Shown: positions 47,709-60,429 of the stretch, piece after piece | Position numbering within the stretch: the stretch's first letter is position 1 | Layout of the letters: every line of letters begins with the position of its first letter | Assembly (NCBI GenBank): GCA_001910725.1 | Contig: MJGA01000015.1 | Span: 682,001 to 746,000, forward strand | From: Phanerodontia chrysosporium | Lineage: Eukaryota > Basidiomycota > Agaricomycetes > Polyporales > Phanerochaetaceae | Length of the DNA: 64,000 nucleotides | Direction of reading: 5' to 3' | Notes under the pieces: generated by a model | The model's database searches: none | What the model was told of the DNA's origin: nothing | The model's input: only the letters and a program-made list of their open reading frames with translations | Translations under genes and position numbers: made by a program

Positions 47709-48276
47709 GGTGCAGAAGGAAGTCAAGAAGCGGGATGTTGGGGGAGAACAGGGAAAGTCTGAAGAAAGGACAATAGGGCGGACGTTGCGAATTGGCATGC
47801 CAGCGCGACTTCCATGCTCTTTCAAGTTATAGGGCAAGGCCAGAGCACGGTCACGTTATCTTCAGTGGCTTGACAGTGGATAAAGCGCGCTTGAATGGAC
47901 TCGATTCCCGAAGGAAAACGAAGTCTGCTGTCATTGAGTGACGGTCAATTGCCCTTGTTCAACTATCTCAAAATGAACTTGATAACATACAGACAAGCCG
48001 GAGCGCATAAAAGGATCATCTAGAGCTCGACTGTGTTCGTAGTTGTGCGCGAATCAGGGCGATGCCACTGGCGGATTTCGACGGTGCACGAACAGGTCGT
48101 GTTAGCCATGTACATCTGTCCAGTCATTCCGACCAGATAATTCTGTCTCCAAGGTTGAGAATTCGAGCGACTCTGAATGAAGTTGGAGGAACAGAAATGG
48201 ACACACGCATCATGCAGATAGTAGTGGGCTTTGTGTTTAGGCTATGGAGTATGTTAGGCTTTTCTTCTCAGGGTAT
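47709..48276. other. Intergenic region upstream of tRNA gene
   Basis: Promoter of the minus-strand gene and tRNA 5' flank. No gene supported. Confidence 0.45.
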
Positions 48277-48386
48277 GACAAGATGGCCGAGTGGTCTAAG
48301 GCGTGTGACTCAAGCGAAAGCTTGCCAGATGGGTCTGGTCTTCTCATAGCGGTTTCGCTGCAGGGGTTCGAATCCCCTTCTTGTCA
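48277..48386 (+). tRNA. tRNA-Leu(CAA) with 26-nt intron
   Basis: Acceptor stem GACAAGA pairs with TCTTGTC (48379-48385), followed by discriminator A. The D arm (GCC/GGC around GAGTGGTCTAA) and T arm (GGGG TTCGAAT CCCC) are intact and carry the Pol III A and B boxes. The long variable arm (AGCG-GTTT-CGCT) makes it class II. Anticodon CAA is at 48311-48313, preceded by T33. An intron at about 48315-48340, after base 37, leaves an 84-nt mature tRNA. The anticodon stem has one T-T mismatch in my pairing. CAA-anticodon leucine tRNAs commonly carry an intron in fungi. Confidence 0.92.
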
Positions 48387-48872
48387 TTACTTTTACCTCC
48401 GAACGCATATATTTTTCCCAAACTCAAGTCCTCCAGTGTCAAAACCAAGCAGTAACAGTTAGATACGCATCTGAAGAGGTGAGCATGTCAAACTTAGATG
48501 ATACTGTAGCGGCTGCGACACGGGATCAACCCAGGCGCTCAACCGCTCGCCATCACGCGTCCGATTCAGGTCGTGCTTTCAGGTTGACTTGAACCATGCC
48601 TGAAGCATTGGTGGCGATGTCTCTAATGTCGCGCGTACTTCAAGAACAAAGGGGAGAGAAATGGTCAGGTGACCGGAACGTGCTCTTTACGTTCCGCAAA
48701 CGCGCAAAATAGGCCAACAAGGCCCCGCCACCCGCAGGCCACTCATCAACTTTTGTTGTCAAAGACAACGCATTACACGTTCTCCGCTTTCACCGTGACC
48801 ACATTCATCTTTCCTCTGACTTCCACTCATACCCTGCCCTACTCCTTACTTGTCCTCTCACACATTCGACAC
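48387..48872. other. Intergenic region
   Basis: Between the tRNA and the next plus-strand gene; pyrimidine-rich from about 48760, consistent with a promoter. No gene supported. Confidence 0.45.
48391..48394 (+). terminator. Pol III terminator of tRNA-Leu
   Basis: TTTT, 5 nt after the tRNA 3' end. Confidence 0.75.
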
Positions 48873-51800
48873 ATGGCGCCATATCAGCTTAGAACTCGCA
48901 GCAGGAAGCACTCTGACAAGAGAAGCCAAGAACCTTCATCTTCTAAGGTGTGTATCTACGCGTGACATGTGTGGCTTTTCTACAATAGGCTTTCTCCATA
49001 GAATCAGGGAAAGGCGGGCCCTGGAAAGGCCAGCACAAAGAAGGCGAAGAGTACTGCACAGAAGAAGACGAGCATGGCCTCTCGCACCCGTGAAAGCCCT
49101 GCCACGCCACAACTGTAGGTTTCGAAGAGCTGATATATGTACTTTTGCTAACAACCAATGCAGATCACAAGCATTGGACCCGAAGATGTTCGAGAGGAGC
49201 CTTGCGCCTTCGCCACCGACTCTTGCGACTCGTCGCATCACAGATATGCCTTCTATTCCTCCACTCCCGGCAGTATTAGCACGTGCTGTAGACGATTCCG
49301 AGTTCCGCTCTCCGCTCGCGTCACCATCACGCACCGCACATACTGGCATGTCAGCGCCACACCCGCCATCGCCGCCCCACGCGGTGCACGATGAGGAGGT
49401 CGAGAAATTCTTGGCCACTATATCATTGTCCATCCCTCAGTCAAGCACACCACAGACCTCGCCGCCCTCATACCTATTCCAACAACACTCTTCGGCAAAG
49501 CTTGGCGCCACAGGCTCAAGCAGTGCGCCTGGGTTGTCTGCACAATTGGACTCTCACCCTGCGCCAGGTAGAGACATTTTCGTCGAGTCTTCCCTGAGCG
49601 GAGCTGCTGCTCAACCGACACGTACTTTTTGTGAGTAGTATCTATCTGAAATACGGTTGAACACGGTATTGACGCAGCAATAGATCCAGTAAAAATACTT
49701 CCGAAGGCTATAACGGACGACATTACTGGACACGAAGCTAATATCCCTCCATCCCAAATTACCGACTTCGGCATCGCCGAGCAGTGTCACGACTGGGTGG
49801 TGAGATATCACCAAGCGATGGGAGTCACTCCTCCGCCGAGGCCGTCACTCGATACTCTGAAACGCATGAGTGAAGACCCCGAGTCCCGACTGAAGTACTG
49901 CACCATGCTGCGAGACCTCACTCCACAGTATGATCGACTTCCAGACCTCTCAGAGCGGAAGTGGCTGGAATGGAGTTTCCGTGAAGAGCACGACAACGAG
50001 GGGCTTGGAGACGAGGAGGGTGACGAGGACATGCCTGAGGCTGCGCAGGAGGAGAAGGACAATGAGCTGTGGACACTGGTGGAGACGATCAAGACACTCT
50101 GCGGACAGTACAACGCGCTCAGGCAGACTCTGCAGCGTGACGCTGCCCCCGATATACGTGAGGACCGACAGCGTGCCGCCTGGTACCGCCGCGGGACGGC
50201 GCAGGTGCACGCCGAACTGGAACGCATCCGTGCGTGGGCCGCGTACTGGAACCCCAGCGCGAAGAGCATGTGGAGCACCAAGGAGGTCTGGACCGGGTTT
50301 CCGATTCGGCTGAAGAAGAAGGACGGGCTCTGGATGGAACTCGCCGAAGATGAGGACAGAGGCAGCGAAGATGAGGACACTGAGTACGTGAAAAGATTAT
50401 TATTTCCATATCGCAATGATTGACACTCTTCGTAGCGACGAGGTGGATGCCTCTAGCAGCACCGCTCCAGAAGCTCCTCCTGGCGAGCCTGGTCCGAGCG
50501 GGTCACAAAAAGGACGAAGGTTCTCAGGGATTCGTCCAACGGTGCGCTCTCCGCCTCCCCCTGCCGCGATGCCCTCGGACGACGGCGAAGAGGACGGCTC
50601 CTCCGATGACGAGGAGGACAAACCGGATGACGGTGCAAGTAACGGATGTGTGCGTACCAAGTCCACTGCGCCCGATGCATCTCAACGACGTCGACCGGCC
50701 TACGGGGTGATTCGTCGTCCGCGATCACACACTCCCGAGAGCGACGATTCGTCTGACAGTAGCGTGATTGGGAGTGACCCTGAGAATCCCGACGCGACAG
50801 GGTCTCGGATATCTGCACTCAGCGCCGAGGCTCAGCACTACCTGTATAAGGTCGCGCTCGAGCAAGAAACTCGACAGTCTGGTCGTTCTGCGGATGGGAG
50901 CCGCAATGTCAGTCGGGCCGCACCATCGACTCCTCCATCCTCTTCAGGGCCCTCTTCTTCCCGACTCGGAGGGACTACTGGTTCAATGACCACCCCGCCC
51001 TCACTCCACTTCGGACATCTCCAGTTGCGAGCGGCGGCAACGCTCCGGAAGCCCGGACCACTGTCGTTGCAGCCGCATCCGCCGCCGCACCTGTCCCCAC
51101 CTCTGCAGCTTCGCAGCTCAAAGTTCACCGCCCCAGTCCTCCGGCATACGTTCATCGCCCAACGGGGCAGAAGCGGGAGCGCAACCCGAGGCACCCCGGC
51201 ATCAGTACCAGACAGCCTGAGCTCAACCCGAGGCCGGCAAAGAAGAGGCGGATCAGGTACAACTCCTCGGACGAGAGTGATGTCGAGGAGGGGTCTTCCG
51301 GAAGTCTTCGTCAGCCTAGCACACCCGTAGTCGATAGACCGGTTACCGGTTCAGGCCCGCCCACCCCGTCCAGTAGTAAGAAGCCGGCTTTTGCGGTACC
51401 AGCCCCACCCTCGCAGAGGACATCTACAATGGGGCCTCCTCCGTCTCCCCCAACCCCTCCCTCAGCGTCCCTGTCATCCCCAGGGCCTTCGGCCTCGATT
51501 GCTCGGCAAGGGAGGCCCTTGGTCCGCACAGCTACACCGATGAACCCTCTCGCATCCGGAAGCTCCTCACCCCACGCTGGAACGTCAAGCGCGACGCGCG
51601 TGACGGCCTTACAGGATGTGTCTGACGGCCGCAGGTATCTCGTACCCACGGACAAGCTCAATCAGAAGATAGCTCAGCTGAACGCGGCCGCAAAGGTATC
51701 CGAGCTGAACCGGCAGAGAGATGGCCTCCTACCTACAACCTCGGCTGGGACGGGCGCATGTTCGAGCGACGCTTTGTCTAGACAATCTACGGCCTCATCG

Positions 51801-52803
51801 GCGGACGAACGGCCAAGGGCTCCTTCCTTGTCTCGTCAGGTGCCCCGCGAGGTCGATGTCGATGTAGAACCGAGTCCGCCCCCAGCTCGAGTGTCGAGTG
51901 GCGTCAGCTCTTCTCCAGGCCCTGCATCGTCACATGCACGCCCTCAAGATCACGCTACTCCAGGTCAGCCCGGCGAGTCGTCACTTCTCGGTCCACATAG
52001 CGATACGGCCACAGCTCCTTCTGGGCAAGCCCAGCACTGCGATCAGGGCTCTACCCGAGCCGATGCACCCGGTCACGATCCTCTAGAGGCGTGGATCGAG
52101 CAATTTTTGCGGCAGCATCCGCGTGCATCTCCAAGAGTCGGACCATCAGACCCCTCTGAGCGACTGAGAGGCCTCATGGAACGGCACTCGCAGACTGACG
52201 TTGCGCCGCACGAGATGGCGTCACTCACGGTGGCGCACCTACCCGAGCCGCTGCGCAAACTATGGCTGCAGACCAAGCAGATCACACAGCGACCAGAGGA
52301 CGACGGGACGAGGCCATGCAGGACGTCGAGGACTCCTTCGACGTCGAGCGCATGCTCGAGGACGCGCCGTCCGACGCAGCCTCCGTGCAGCGCGAGCTGG
52401 AGGACGAGGTGAAGGCCTTGGCGGACGAGGCGGACCAGATGGCCGCCGCCTGCGCCGCGGGTGAGCTCACGGACGAGCAGATAGAGGGCATCGTCAACGG
52501 GACGCTGAAGTTCGAGGGGTCTGCCAAGGCGAGCAAGCTGAAGGCGCTCACGATGAGGAGGCTTCCGTTCTGGAAGAACCCCAACGAGCCGCACGAGGAC
52601 GGGACGAGGGCCAGGCGGCGGTCGTCCATGTCGGGGGCGACACGGAGTCCGACTCTGACGCCGCGACCGAGGTTGGCGAGGATGCCCCACAGGCTGGTCA
52701 GGACGAGGAGGGTGAGCAGGGCGGTGCCGCCGAATGCGTAGGCAAAGGCAAGGGTCGTGCAGATGGGCGGCCTAGCGGCTCGTTCAATTTGAGCGCAAAA
52801 TGA
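48873..52803 (+). CDS. Large, mostly disordered protein of unknown function; three apparent frameshifts
   Basis: Exons 48873-48947, 49002-49114, 49164-49630, 49678-50383 and 50436-52803; about 1243 aa after three missing bases. A Lys/Arg-rich N-terminus (RTRSRKHSDKRSQEPSSSK) suggests nuclear location. Residues 230-460 look folded: ITDFGIAEQCHDWVVRYHQA, DLSERKWLEWSFREEHD, then a helical stretch with KTLCGQYNALRQTLQRDAAP and the Trp-rich RIRAWAAYWNPSAKSMWSTK. The rest is acidic or Ser/Pro-rich, with a basic patch (RPAKKRRIRYNSSDESD) and a C-terminal helical acidic part (VQRELEDEVKALADEADQ). Frame changes at about 50991-51007, 52305-52307 and 52601-52603 each need one extra G/C; with them the acidic frame continues to TGA 52801-52803. 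No known family recognised. Confidence 0.6.
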
Positions 52804-53100
52804 ACAAACTCTCTTATGCATAGATCGTCGTCTCTTACGGAATATACCCCCAGTATTGTAGACTGTCATCATCATTGCAGCTCGAGCATCCGTTGAGTTC
52901 GATGAACAATGCATTCAACGAATCACCATCTACGCGCGAACGAGGCAGGATGGCACTAGAAGTACAAGCGACAGGCGTCGCCACTCTATAGATACGAGTA
53001 CTTTTGACGTGTTCAGAAAGCAAAGATTCAGCACAGCAAGTCAGAATAGCGTTTTGCAATGGATGATGGTCCGATTGGCAGAGCGGGGCATGGAATGCGC

Positions 53101-56100
53101 TCACGCACGCTTGCCGACAAACTCGCGCCAGGAGCGGACCTCGGAGGGGATCTTGCCTTCGGTATACTTCCGGAGGCCGCCCTGGGGTATCTTCTTCGCG
53201 AGGGCCTCGACGAACAGCTGGGCGCAGCGCGCGTTGTTGAGGAGCGGCAGACCGAAGTCGACGGCGTTTCTGCGAGAAAAGATCAGCACGTACACTCCCA
53301 CACAGGGCGCAAAATGGGCACTCACCGCCTGGCAACGTAGTCCTCGTCCACGAGGTCCTTTCCGCGGGCCTTGGCGAGGTTGATGACACACTCGATCTCG
53401 TACTCGTCGAACACCTCGCGGAGCTTGCGCTTGTCGCGGGTGGGGAAGAAGATACGCTTCGCGGACACGTACGGGATGCTGTTCAGGAACTCCTCGACGA
53501 CGGGCGACGAGCAGTAGAGCTTGAAGCCGAGGTCCGAGAGCGTCTTCGCGACGGTGCGCATCTCGGGCTTGGTAATGTCGCCGCCGATGAGCACGCCCGA
53601 GTGCAGGCGCGGGACCTTGAAGCCGTTCGTGCTCAGGAGCGCGGCCCAGTACGCCTCGTGGATGTCCTTCCCGAACGACGCGACCTCGCCTGTGCTCGCC
53701 ATCTCGACGCCGAGGAATGGGTCCGCGCCGCCGAGGCGCGTCCACGAGAACTGAGCGACCTTGACCGCGGTGTAGTCGCGCTTCTGCGCCATAGCGTCGA
53801 CGGGCGGCGGCACATTCTCGCCCGCGATCGCCGCGGTCGCGTACTCGACAAAGTTGTAGCCGAGAACCTTGAGACGAAGGGGAACGAGCGCGACGCGCGC
53901 AGGTTGCACTCGATGACCTTGAACTCGGCTTCCTTGTCGCCCTCAGCCGGCTTCTTGATGATCTGCATGTTGTACGGGCCCGAGATCTCGAATGCGGCAG
54001 CAACCTTCTCGGCAATCTCCTTCAGGCGCGCCATGTCGGTCTCGGTGAGGCTGACGGGCGGCAGGACGAGGGTCGCGTCGCCGGAGTGGACACCTGCGTT
54101 CTCGACGTGCTCAGAGACGGCGTGGATGAGGAGCTTGCCCTTGTGCGCGACAGCATCGACGTCGATCTCCTGCGCGTTGTCAATGAACTTGGTGATGACG
54201 ACGGGGTGCAGGGGCGAGACGGAGGCCGCGGCGGAGAGGTTGTGCTCGAGCGCCTCTTCCTCATAGACGACGTTCATGGCGGCACCGGAGAGCACGTACG
54301 AGGGACGAATGAGGACGGGGTAGCCGACGCGCTGAGCGAACTCCTTGGCGGCCTCGAGAGAGCTGACTTCGGCCCACTCGGGCTGGTCAACACCGATGCT
54401 GTCGAGGACAGACGAGAACTTGTGCCGGTCCTCAGCACTGTCGATCTTCTCGGGGTCGGTACCAAGGACGGTAACACCAGACTGCTTGAGGCGGAGCGCG
54501 ATGTTCTGCGGGAGCTGGCCGCCGACGCTGACGACGACACCCTCGGCACCCTCGAGCTCGTAAATATCCATGACGCGCTCCCAGCCGAGCTCCTCAAAGT
54601 AAAGGCGGTCGGCCTCGTCGAAGTCGGTCGAGACGGTCTCCGGGTTGTAGTTGACCATGATGGTGCGCTTGCCCATGTTGCGAAGGCTCCGCGCGCAGGT
54701 GACAGCGCACCAGTCGAACTCGACACTGCTGCCAATGCGATACACGCCGGAGCCGAGGACCATGGTGCCATGTTCGTCAAACTCGACGTCGTGCTGGCTA
54801 GCATTGTAGGTCGTGTACAGGTAGTTGGTGTGCGCGGGGTATTCGGCGGCGAGGGTGTCGATACGCTTAACGAAGGGGGTGATACCGAACGACTTGCGGC
54901 GGGCACGGACCTCGCCCTCAGTGCTGTTGACAAGGGAGGCAATGTGCGAATCGGAGAAGCCCTGGGACTTGGCCTTCTTGAGGAGCTCAGCGGAAACCTT
55001 CTCGAGAGAACCAATAGACTTGAGTTCGTTGACCGTGTTGACGATGTTCTCAATCTTGTAGAGGAACCACTACAAAAGAAACGAAAATCAATCACTGGCC
55101 CAGCTACGAGGCCATAAAGACTAACCTTGTCGATCTTGGTCAACTCATGAATCTTGTCAACAGTGTAGCCGTGCTCGTACATCGCGAAGGCGATGACGAA
55201 GAGACGCATATCCGTAGGCTTCTGCAGCATGCTGTCCATCTCCTCGACTGTCTCGCACTTGATGTACGGTTCGAAGCCACGCCAGCGGGGATCGACCTGA
55301 CGGATGGCCTTCTGCAGGGACTCCTCGAACGTACGACCGATAGCCATGACCTCGCCGACACTCTTCATCGCAGAGCCGACTTCGCGACCGACGTGCGTGA
55401 ACTTCGCAAGGTCCCACTTGGGGATCTTGGTCACGATGTAGTCCAGCGACGGCTCGAAGCACGCGGTGGTGGTCTTCGTGACGGCGTTCGGGAGCGTGGG
55501 CAGCGTGTGGCCGAGAGCAATCTTCGCAGCGGTGTAGGCGAGAGGGTAACCGGTAGCCTTCGATGCCAGGGCACTGATTGCGAACGTCAGCTCGTGCAGT
55601 GGACAAGCACGGGCAGACTTACCTAGAGCGACTCAGACGAGCGTTGACCTCAATGACACAGTACTCGCGGCTGTACGGGTTGAGCGCATATTGGATGTTG
55701 CACTCGCCGACGACACCGAGGTGACGGATGACCTTGAGAGCAGCGGTACGGAGCATGTGGTACTCGTCGTCCGGAAGAGTCTGCGAAGGCGCCACGACAA
55801 TAGAGTCACCAGTGTGCGTGCCAAGCGGGTCGAAGTTCTCCATGTTGCAGCAAATGATGGTGTTCTACGCCAGAAGGTCAGCCTTAGCACAGGGGCAGAA
55901 GGCGGGTTCGACTCACATCTGCGCATCACGGACGACCTCGTACTCGAGCTCCTTCCAACCCTTCATGCTACGCTCGATGAGAACCTGGGGCGACAGACTA
56001 AGAGACTTCGCGGACAAGTCACGAAGCTCATCAGGGTTGTTCGCGAAACCAGAGCCGAGACCACCGAGCGTGAACGCGGACCGAAGAATGACGGGGTAAC

Positions 56101-56896
56101 CAATTTTCTCAGCAGCAGCGAGGGCATCGTTGACTGAAGAGACAGCAGTAGACTGGGCGACCGGGATGTCAATTTCTGCAAAGCAACACGTTAGCAGGAT
56201 GAAAAAGTGACGTGATTCCATGCCTCATCATGATAAAAAGGGAAGTGCACGATACTCACCCTTGAGAGCCTGGACGAAAAGGTCACGGTCCTCAGAGACC
56301 TCCAAAGTCCTGATCGGGGTACCCAAAACCTGCACACCGAGACGTTCCAAGACACCCATCTTGTCAAGTGCGATACCGACGTTCAACGCGCTTTGACCAC
56401 CAAAGGTGAGGAGAATACCATCTGGACGTTCCTTCTCGAGTACGTATGCCACATAATCCGGAGTAACGGGGAGGAAGTAGACCTCGGACGCGAGCTCGTG
56501 CGAGGTCTGCCACGTCGCGATGTTCGGGTTGATGAGGACGGCGTCGACACCCTCTTCGCGGAGGGCCTTGAGAGCCTGGGAGCCGGAGTAGTCGAATTCG
56601 CCTGCCTGACCGATGGAGAGACCGCCACTGCCGACGATGAGCACCTTGCGGACGTCGGGCTTGGGGATGTTGGGGAGAACCTTGGCGGAGAGCTTGCGGG
56701 CGAGCTCAGAGGGGGAGTTGAGGACGTCCTTGCCCTCGCCGTCGGAGCCAAAGGAGCCTACGGCGGCGTTGGCGACAGCATGGCGGGGCTGGGTGGGAGC
56801 AAGGGCCTGGCGGTGTGGCAACGAGAGGTGGAAATGTCGGGTGCCGTGGGGTCGACAGGGGACCAGGGCTCGAGCGCCCCAGCGTAAGAAGCTCAT
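53101..56896 (-). CDS. CPA2: Carbamoyl-phosphate synthase, arginine-specific large subunit (mitochondrial), two apparent frameshifts
   Basis: Six exons: 56260-56896, 55917-56175, 55623-55864, 55126-55573, 53326-55069, 53101-53269; about 1166 aa after two missing bases. The Arg/His-rich N-terminus ([20 protein letters not shown]) is a mitochondrial presequence. The first ATP-grasp half shows [31 protein letters not shown] and [20 protein letters not shown]; the second shows [35 protein letters not shown] and [14 protein letters not shown]; an MGS-like domain follows. It makes carbamoyl phosphate from glutamine-derived ammonia, bicarbonate and 2 ATP for arginine synthesis, with a separate CPA1 subunit. 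The frame breaks at 53869-53872 (FPFVS to KVLGYNF) and at 55920-55924 (VVRDA to DNTIICC); one base restores each. An essential gene with two such breaks points to sequence error. Confidence 0.95.
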
Positions 56897-57682
56897 GGTC
56901 GCGGAGAGCGCGTCTGGCTCTGTCTAGAGCTGGTGGAAGACTGGCAGGCCTCCGACTCGAGTCACGCTTTTTGTAGGACGAGCTCAACACGAACTGACTC
57001 GACGCCCAAATTTTGGCGAGATGACTCTGCCCCTAGGCTAGGGTTCACAACTCTTTTGCCGCCGCTTCCACTCTGATCCCATCAACCCCCAACTCCTCCT
57101 CCCCCATGCTCTCGAGTCTCGACCTGCGTTTGTGCTGGTGAAAGAGCCACTGCCGGGCTGTAGCAGTTTATGTTCGCACACTATCGTCCACGTTTGCACC
57201 AGGGGCTGCATAGATGAGATGGGAAGCAGTGCCTACTTTCTGATTGCCCTCGTCTAGCTCGAACGTGGCACTCCTGTCAGCCGTATTCAGGTGTTCAGGT
57301 GAGTCTCTGATATCGGCAAGCGATGTTTGGAGCATACGAAGGCGCCGTACCTTGCGAGACTGGCGCAATTGAGTTTGTACGTTGAACGTGCACATCAGGA
57401 TTACGTCCCGTCAAATCGTCTGACGAGGCAGAATATCTTTTCTCATGTATCTCTGCGTATCTCAAGCTTTGAGAGTCCTCCGGATGACAGTGACTCGCAG
57501 TCGCGCCCTCTGCTCACACCCAAGTCATTTCGGCAATTACCGAGCGCCACGAAGGATTGCCTTATATGGAGGTTGTGGCGAGCAAAGTTGACCTTCTCCA
57601 TACAAGCACTCGGCGAGAAACATGATACACGACACAAAACCCTTTGATATCTATACAGTTATGACAAAATCTCCTCTTTCAT
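56897..57682. other. Intergenic region
   Basis: CPA2 promoter and 3' flank of the FAD oxidase gene. No CPA1 small-subunit gene or arginine attenuator-like leader was recognised here. No gene supported. Confidence 0.5.
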
Positions 57683-59430
57683 TCAGATTTCACGTCTAAT
57701 CAATCCCGCGCTCAGATCATCCCGCTCGCACAATTCGTCCAGCTTCAAAGGTCTCGGCGGCGGGCCGACGCGCGACGACTCGTGCGCATTCGCCTGTCTG
57801 TGCGGAGCAAACCGAGCCGCAAGGTCCGGCGCGAGCTTTCCCTCCATTGCGTCGGCGACGAGGCGACCGATGTTTGGCAGGAACTTGAAGGCATGCCCGT
57901 TGCCTGTCGTCGCGAAGACCAGCCCTTGCACGCCAGGATAGGATCCAATGACCCAGTCGTCGTCTGGCGAGTCGTTGTACCTGTTAATGGCAGCCAGCTA
58001 TCAGGGCTGTTTTGTGCGCTGTTGAACAAATGCACTCACCAGCAGAGGCGCGTTCCGGAGAACGGCTTCTTCCCGAGTTCTGGGTATATTCTCTTCAGGC
58101 AGTCTCGGAACATCTTGACCATCTCCTTGGGAATACGCAGGCCATCCTCGCCATCTGTAAGCGCCGTTCTAGGGGTGGACGTGACGGAGGCGGACGGCTG
58201 GTGCAGGTAGCCGTTGCTGTGTATACCCATTTTAACCACGTTGTCGGCATTAGGCTAGCGTGCATGACAGGTTATGAGCGGGGCGAGCCGGGAAACGTGG
58301 AACACACAGAAACGCTTACAGGGAACATGTAGAATCCTGTTGGGAAGTCGAGCACGACAGGAGTGTTGCGATAGCGGTCCGCTTCCTCTTGTGTAAGCTG
58401 GACGGTTGCGACGACTTGCCTGCATCCCAGCGTCAGGGAAGGCGTCAGCCTAGGAAAGTATAGGACTACGCACCCTGTAGCGACACCCACGCCTACATGC
58501 TGGTTCGTAGCGGGATGCTGTCCCGTCGCTTCCTGCTGAAGCTCCCGGACTTGTTGCGCACTAGCAGATTCGGTCACGGGCTTTTGGGCCCAAGGACCTG
58601 CGGCGAACTCGATGCCCAACCGCTGCATAAGTCTCGGAGTCCATGCTCCCGCAGCAAAGATGACCGTCGCAGCGTGGTATCCCGACCCATCCGTACATCT
58701 TACACCGGTAACACGAAGTGACGAGCTCTTGCGCATGACTCCCGCGACTTCCTTGCCGGCCAGAACCTCTGCCCCGCCGTCGCGTACACGTTGGAGGAGG
58801 ACTTCGAGGGCACGACCGGATTCTGCCCAGCCACCGTCATGGTTAAGATACCCCACGAGTTCGGTGTCGGTGCTTGCAGAGGCAAATCCTGTCACGACGT
58901 CTTCCGGGAAGAACTTCTTCAGATCCTCTGAGGCACGTATCTCCGTGATCTTCGCGCCTGAGGTGACGTCGTTCTCATACGCAGCCCTGGTATATGTATT
59001 CGCGTCTGCAAGCGGAACGAAGACGCCACACCTGCAATGGATGGAACATTGATCAGCCCACTTACGCAATGACTAGGTGTGACTCACTCGTGATAGCACC
59101 CCTCCCACTCGTCCTTCTTCCACAAGTCAATTGCTTCACGCGCAAAGTCGGTGTAAAACTTGTCGGCGTATGAAGACCGTACAACTACGATGAGTTTGAC
59201 GCGTCAGTCGTAGCCCAAAGGCAAGCAGCGGTGTACGCACTCTTGTTCAGATCGTACCCCGCAGAGTCCCTCGCAGGGACCTCGCTCGCTCTCTCGAGCA
59301 CCGTCACGCTGTATCCCCTCTGCAGCAGGTGCCACGCGGTGGACAGGCCGAAGACTCCCGCACCAACGATGATAACCTTCCGCGGGTCCTCCTCCTGCTC
59401 GACCGGCGGCGCCTTGTTCCTCGAAAACAT
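57683..59430 (-). CDS. FAD-dependent oxidoreductase, sarcosine/fructosyl-amino-acid oxidase type
   Basis: Exons 59241-59430, 59088-59184, 58474-59031, 58320-58419, 58040-58254 and 57683-57980 give 485 aa with every phase closing. The dinucleotide-binding motif GAGVFG is at residues 23-28 (VIIVGAGVFGLSTAWHLLQR), with the acidic end of beta-2 in VTVLERA. Middle blocks are GYLNHDGGWAESGRALEVLL and VIFAAGAWTPRLMQRLGI. The C-terminal FAD/substrate segment is CWYNDSPDDDWVIGSYPG and ATTGNGHAFKFLPNIG. This matches DAO-fold fungal sarcosine, pipecolate or fructosyl-amino-acid oxidases, which oxidise secondary amines and release hydrogen peroxide. The substrate is not predictable. The C-terminal residues RREI are not a clear peroxisomal signal. 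No frameshift was needed. Confidence 0.9.
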
Positions 59431-60429
59431 CCTCGGGGGCTTGGGTAAGGTTTACACAGCGAGCAGAGGGCAGGTAGCAGCTGGCAGGAGCAGTGATCGC
59501 GCAGGATCCGTGGGGGACCGTGACTCACGAGCTCGCGGAAATGCACTATCTAATCAGCACGGATCCCGCTAGCGCGAATGACCGGCGACCGTCTAGACTG
59601 CCCTGCGAGGTCCAGCGCGCCAAGCAAAGGCTACGCGGAAAGGAGGGTGCGTAGGGGTTGGGGGTGCGGAGGACGCAGCTCAGGGCGGTCCCCGGCGTCG
59701 ATTCGCACTGGGATTGTCATGTGCCGTGGGGCAGCCTTGCAGATAGAGAGCGAGTATCGCGTGAGCTGTGGAAGGGGTATATCGCCGAATCTGCTATATT
59801 CTAGTATATAGATGTGCTGCTCCGTTGAGTCCTCGTCGTCATCCGGCAGGATTTGTGCAGCTGTGCGAGGGTTATGGCATGAGAGCCTGCAGCGAAATGC
59901 CGAAAGCTAGCAGTGGTAGCGCCCATGCCACTTTACTGCAGAACCATCACCTTCGAATCCCTCTGCGTCTAGAACAACTGTCAACGTCTTCAGTCGCTGC
60001 GGCGAGACTAAAGCCTCAGTTTGTGATGCGTATGCCCACTTCACGAACGCGAATTGTCCCCGGCAAAACTGAAGGTCTAGATGCCATACATCCAGCAACG
60101 CTGTTCGCGTTGTTGGCCCGCGCGCGCATAAGTTGCTTTGAACTTCTGAAACTGCCTTTTCGACGTGGCATTGTTCACAGTCTCATTCAAGATATGCACG
60201 ATTCCAAGCCTGCCTAGTATGCTCGCAAGCTGTGCCTGGGCTGGTTTTTAGTCATGTGCGCCGCGATTCAGCTTCTCGTATCATTCGGTGCTATTCACAC
60301 AAGCTAAAGCCAATCCTAAGCTAGTTGTACACGAGGGGAGGGAACAACATGCTAGACGACTAGCTGGAAACAGCACCCTGCCAGAGCTTCACATAAGCAC
60401 ATACTGGTACAGCCGAAACTTGTGACGTG
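59431..60429. other. Intergenic region, 1 kb
   Basis: Promoter of the FAD oxidase gene on the left and 3' flank of the JAB-like gene on the right. Short frames only; nothing recognised. Confidence 0.45.
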
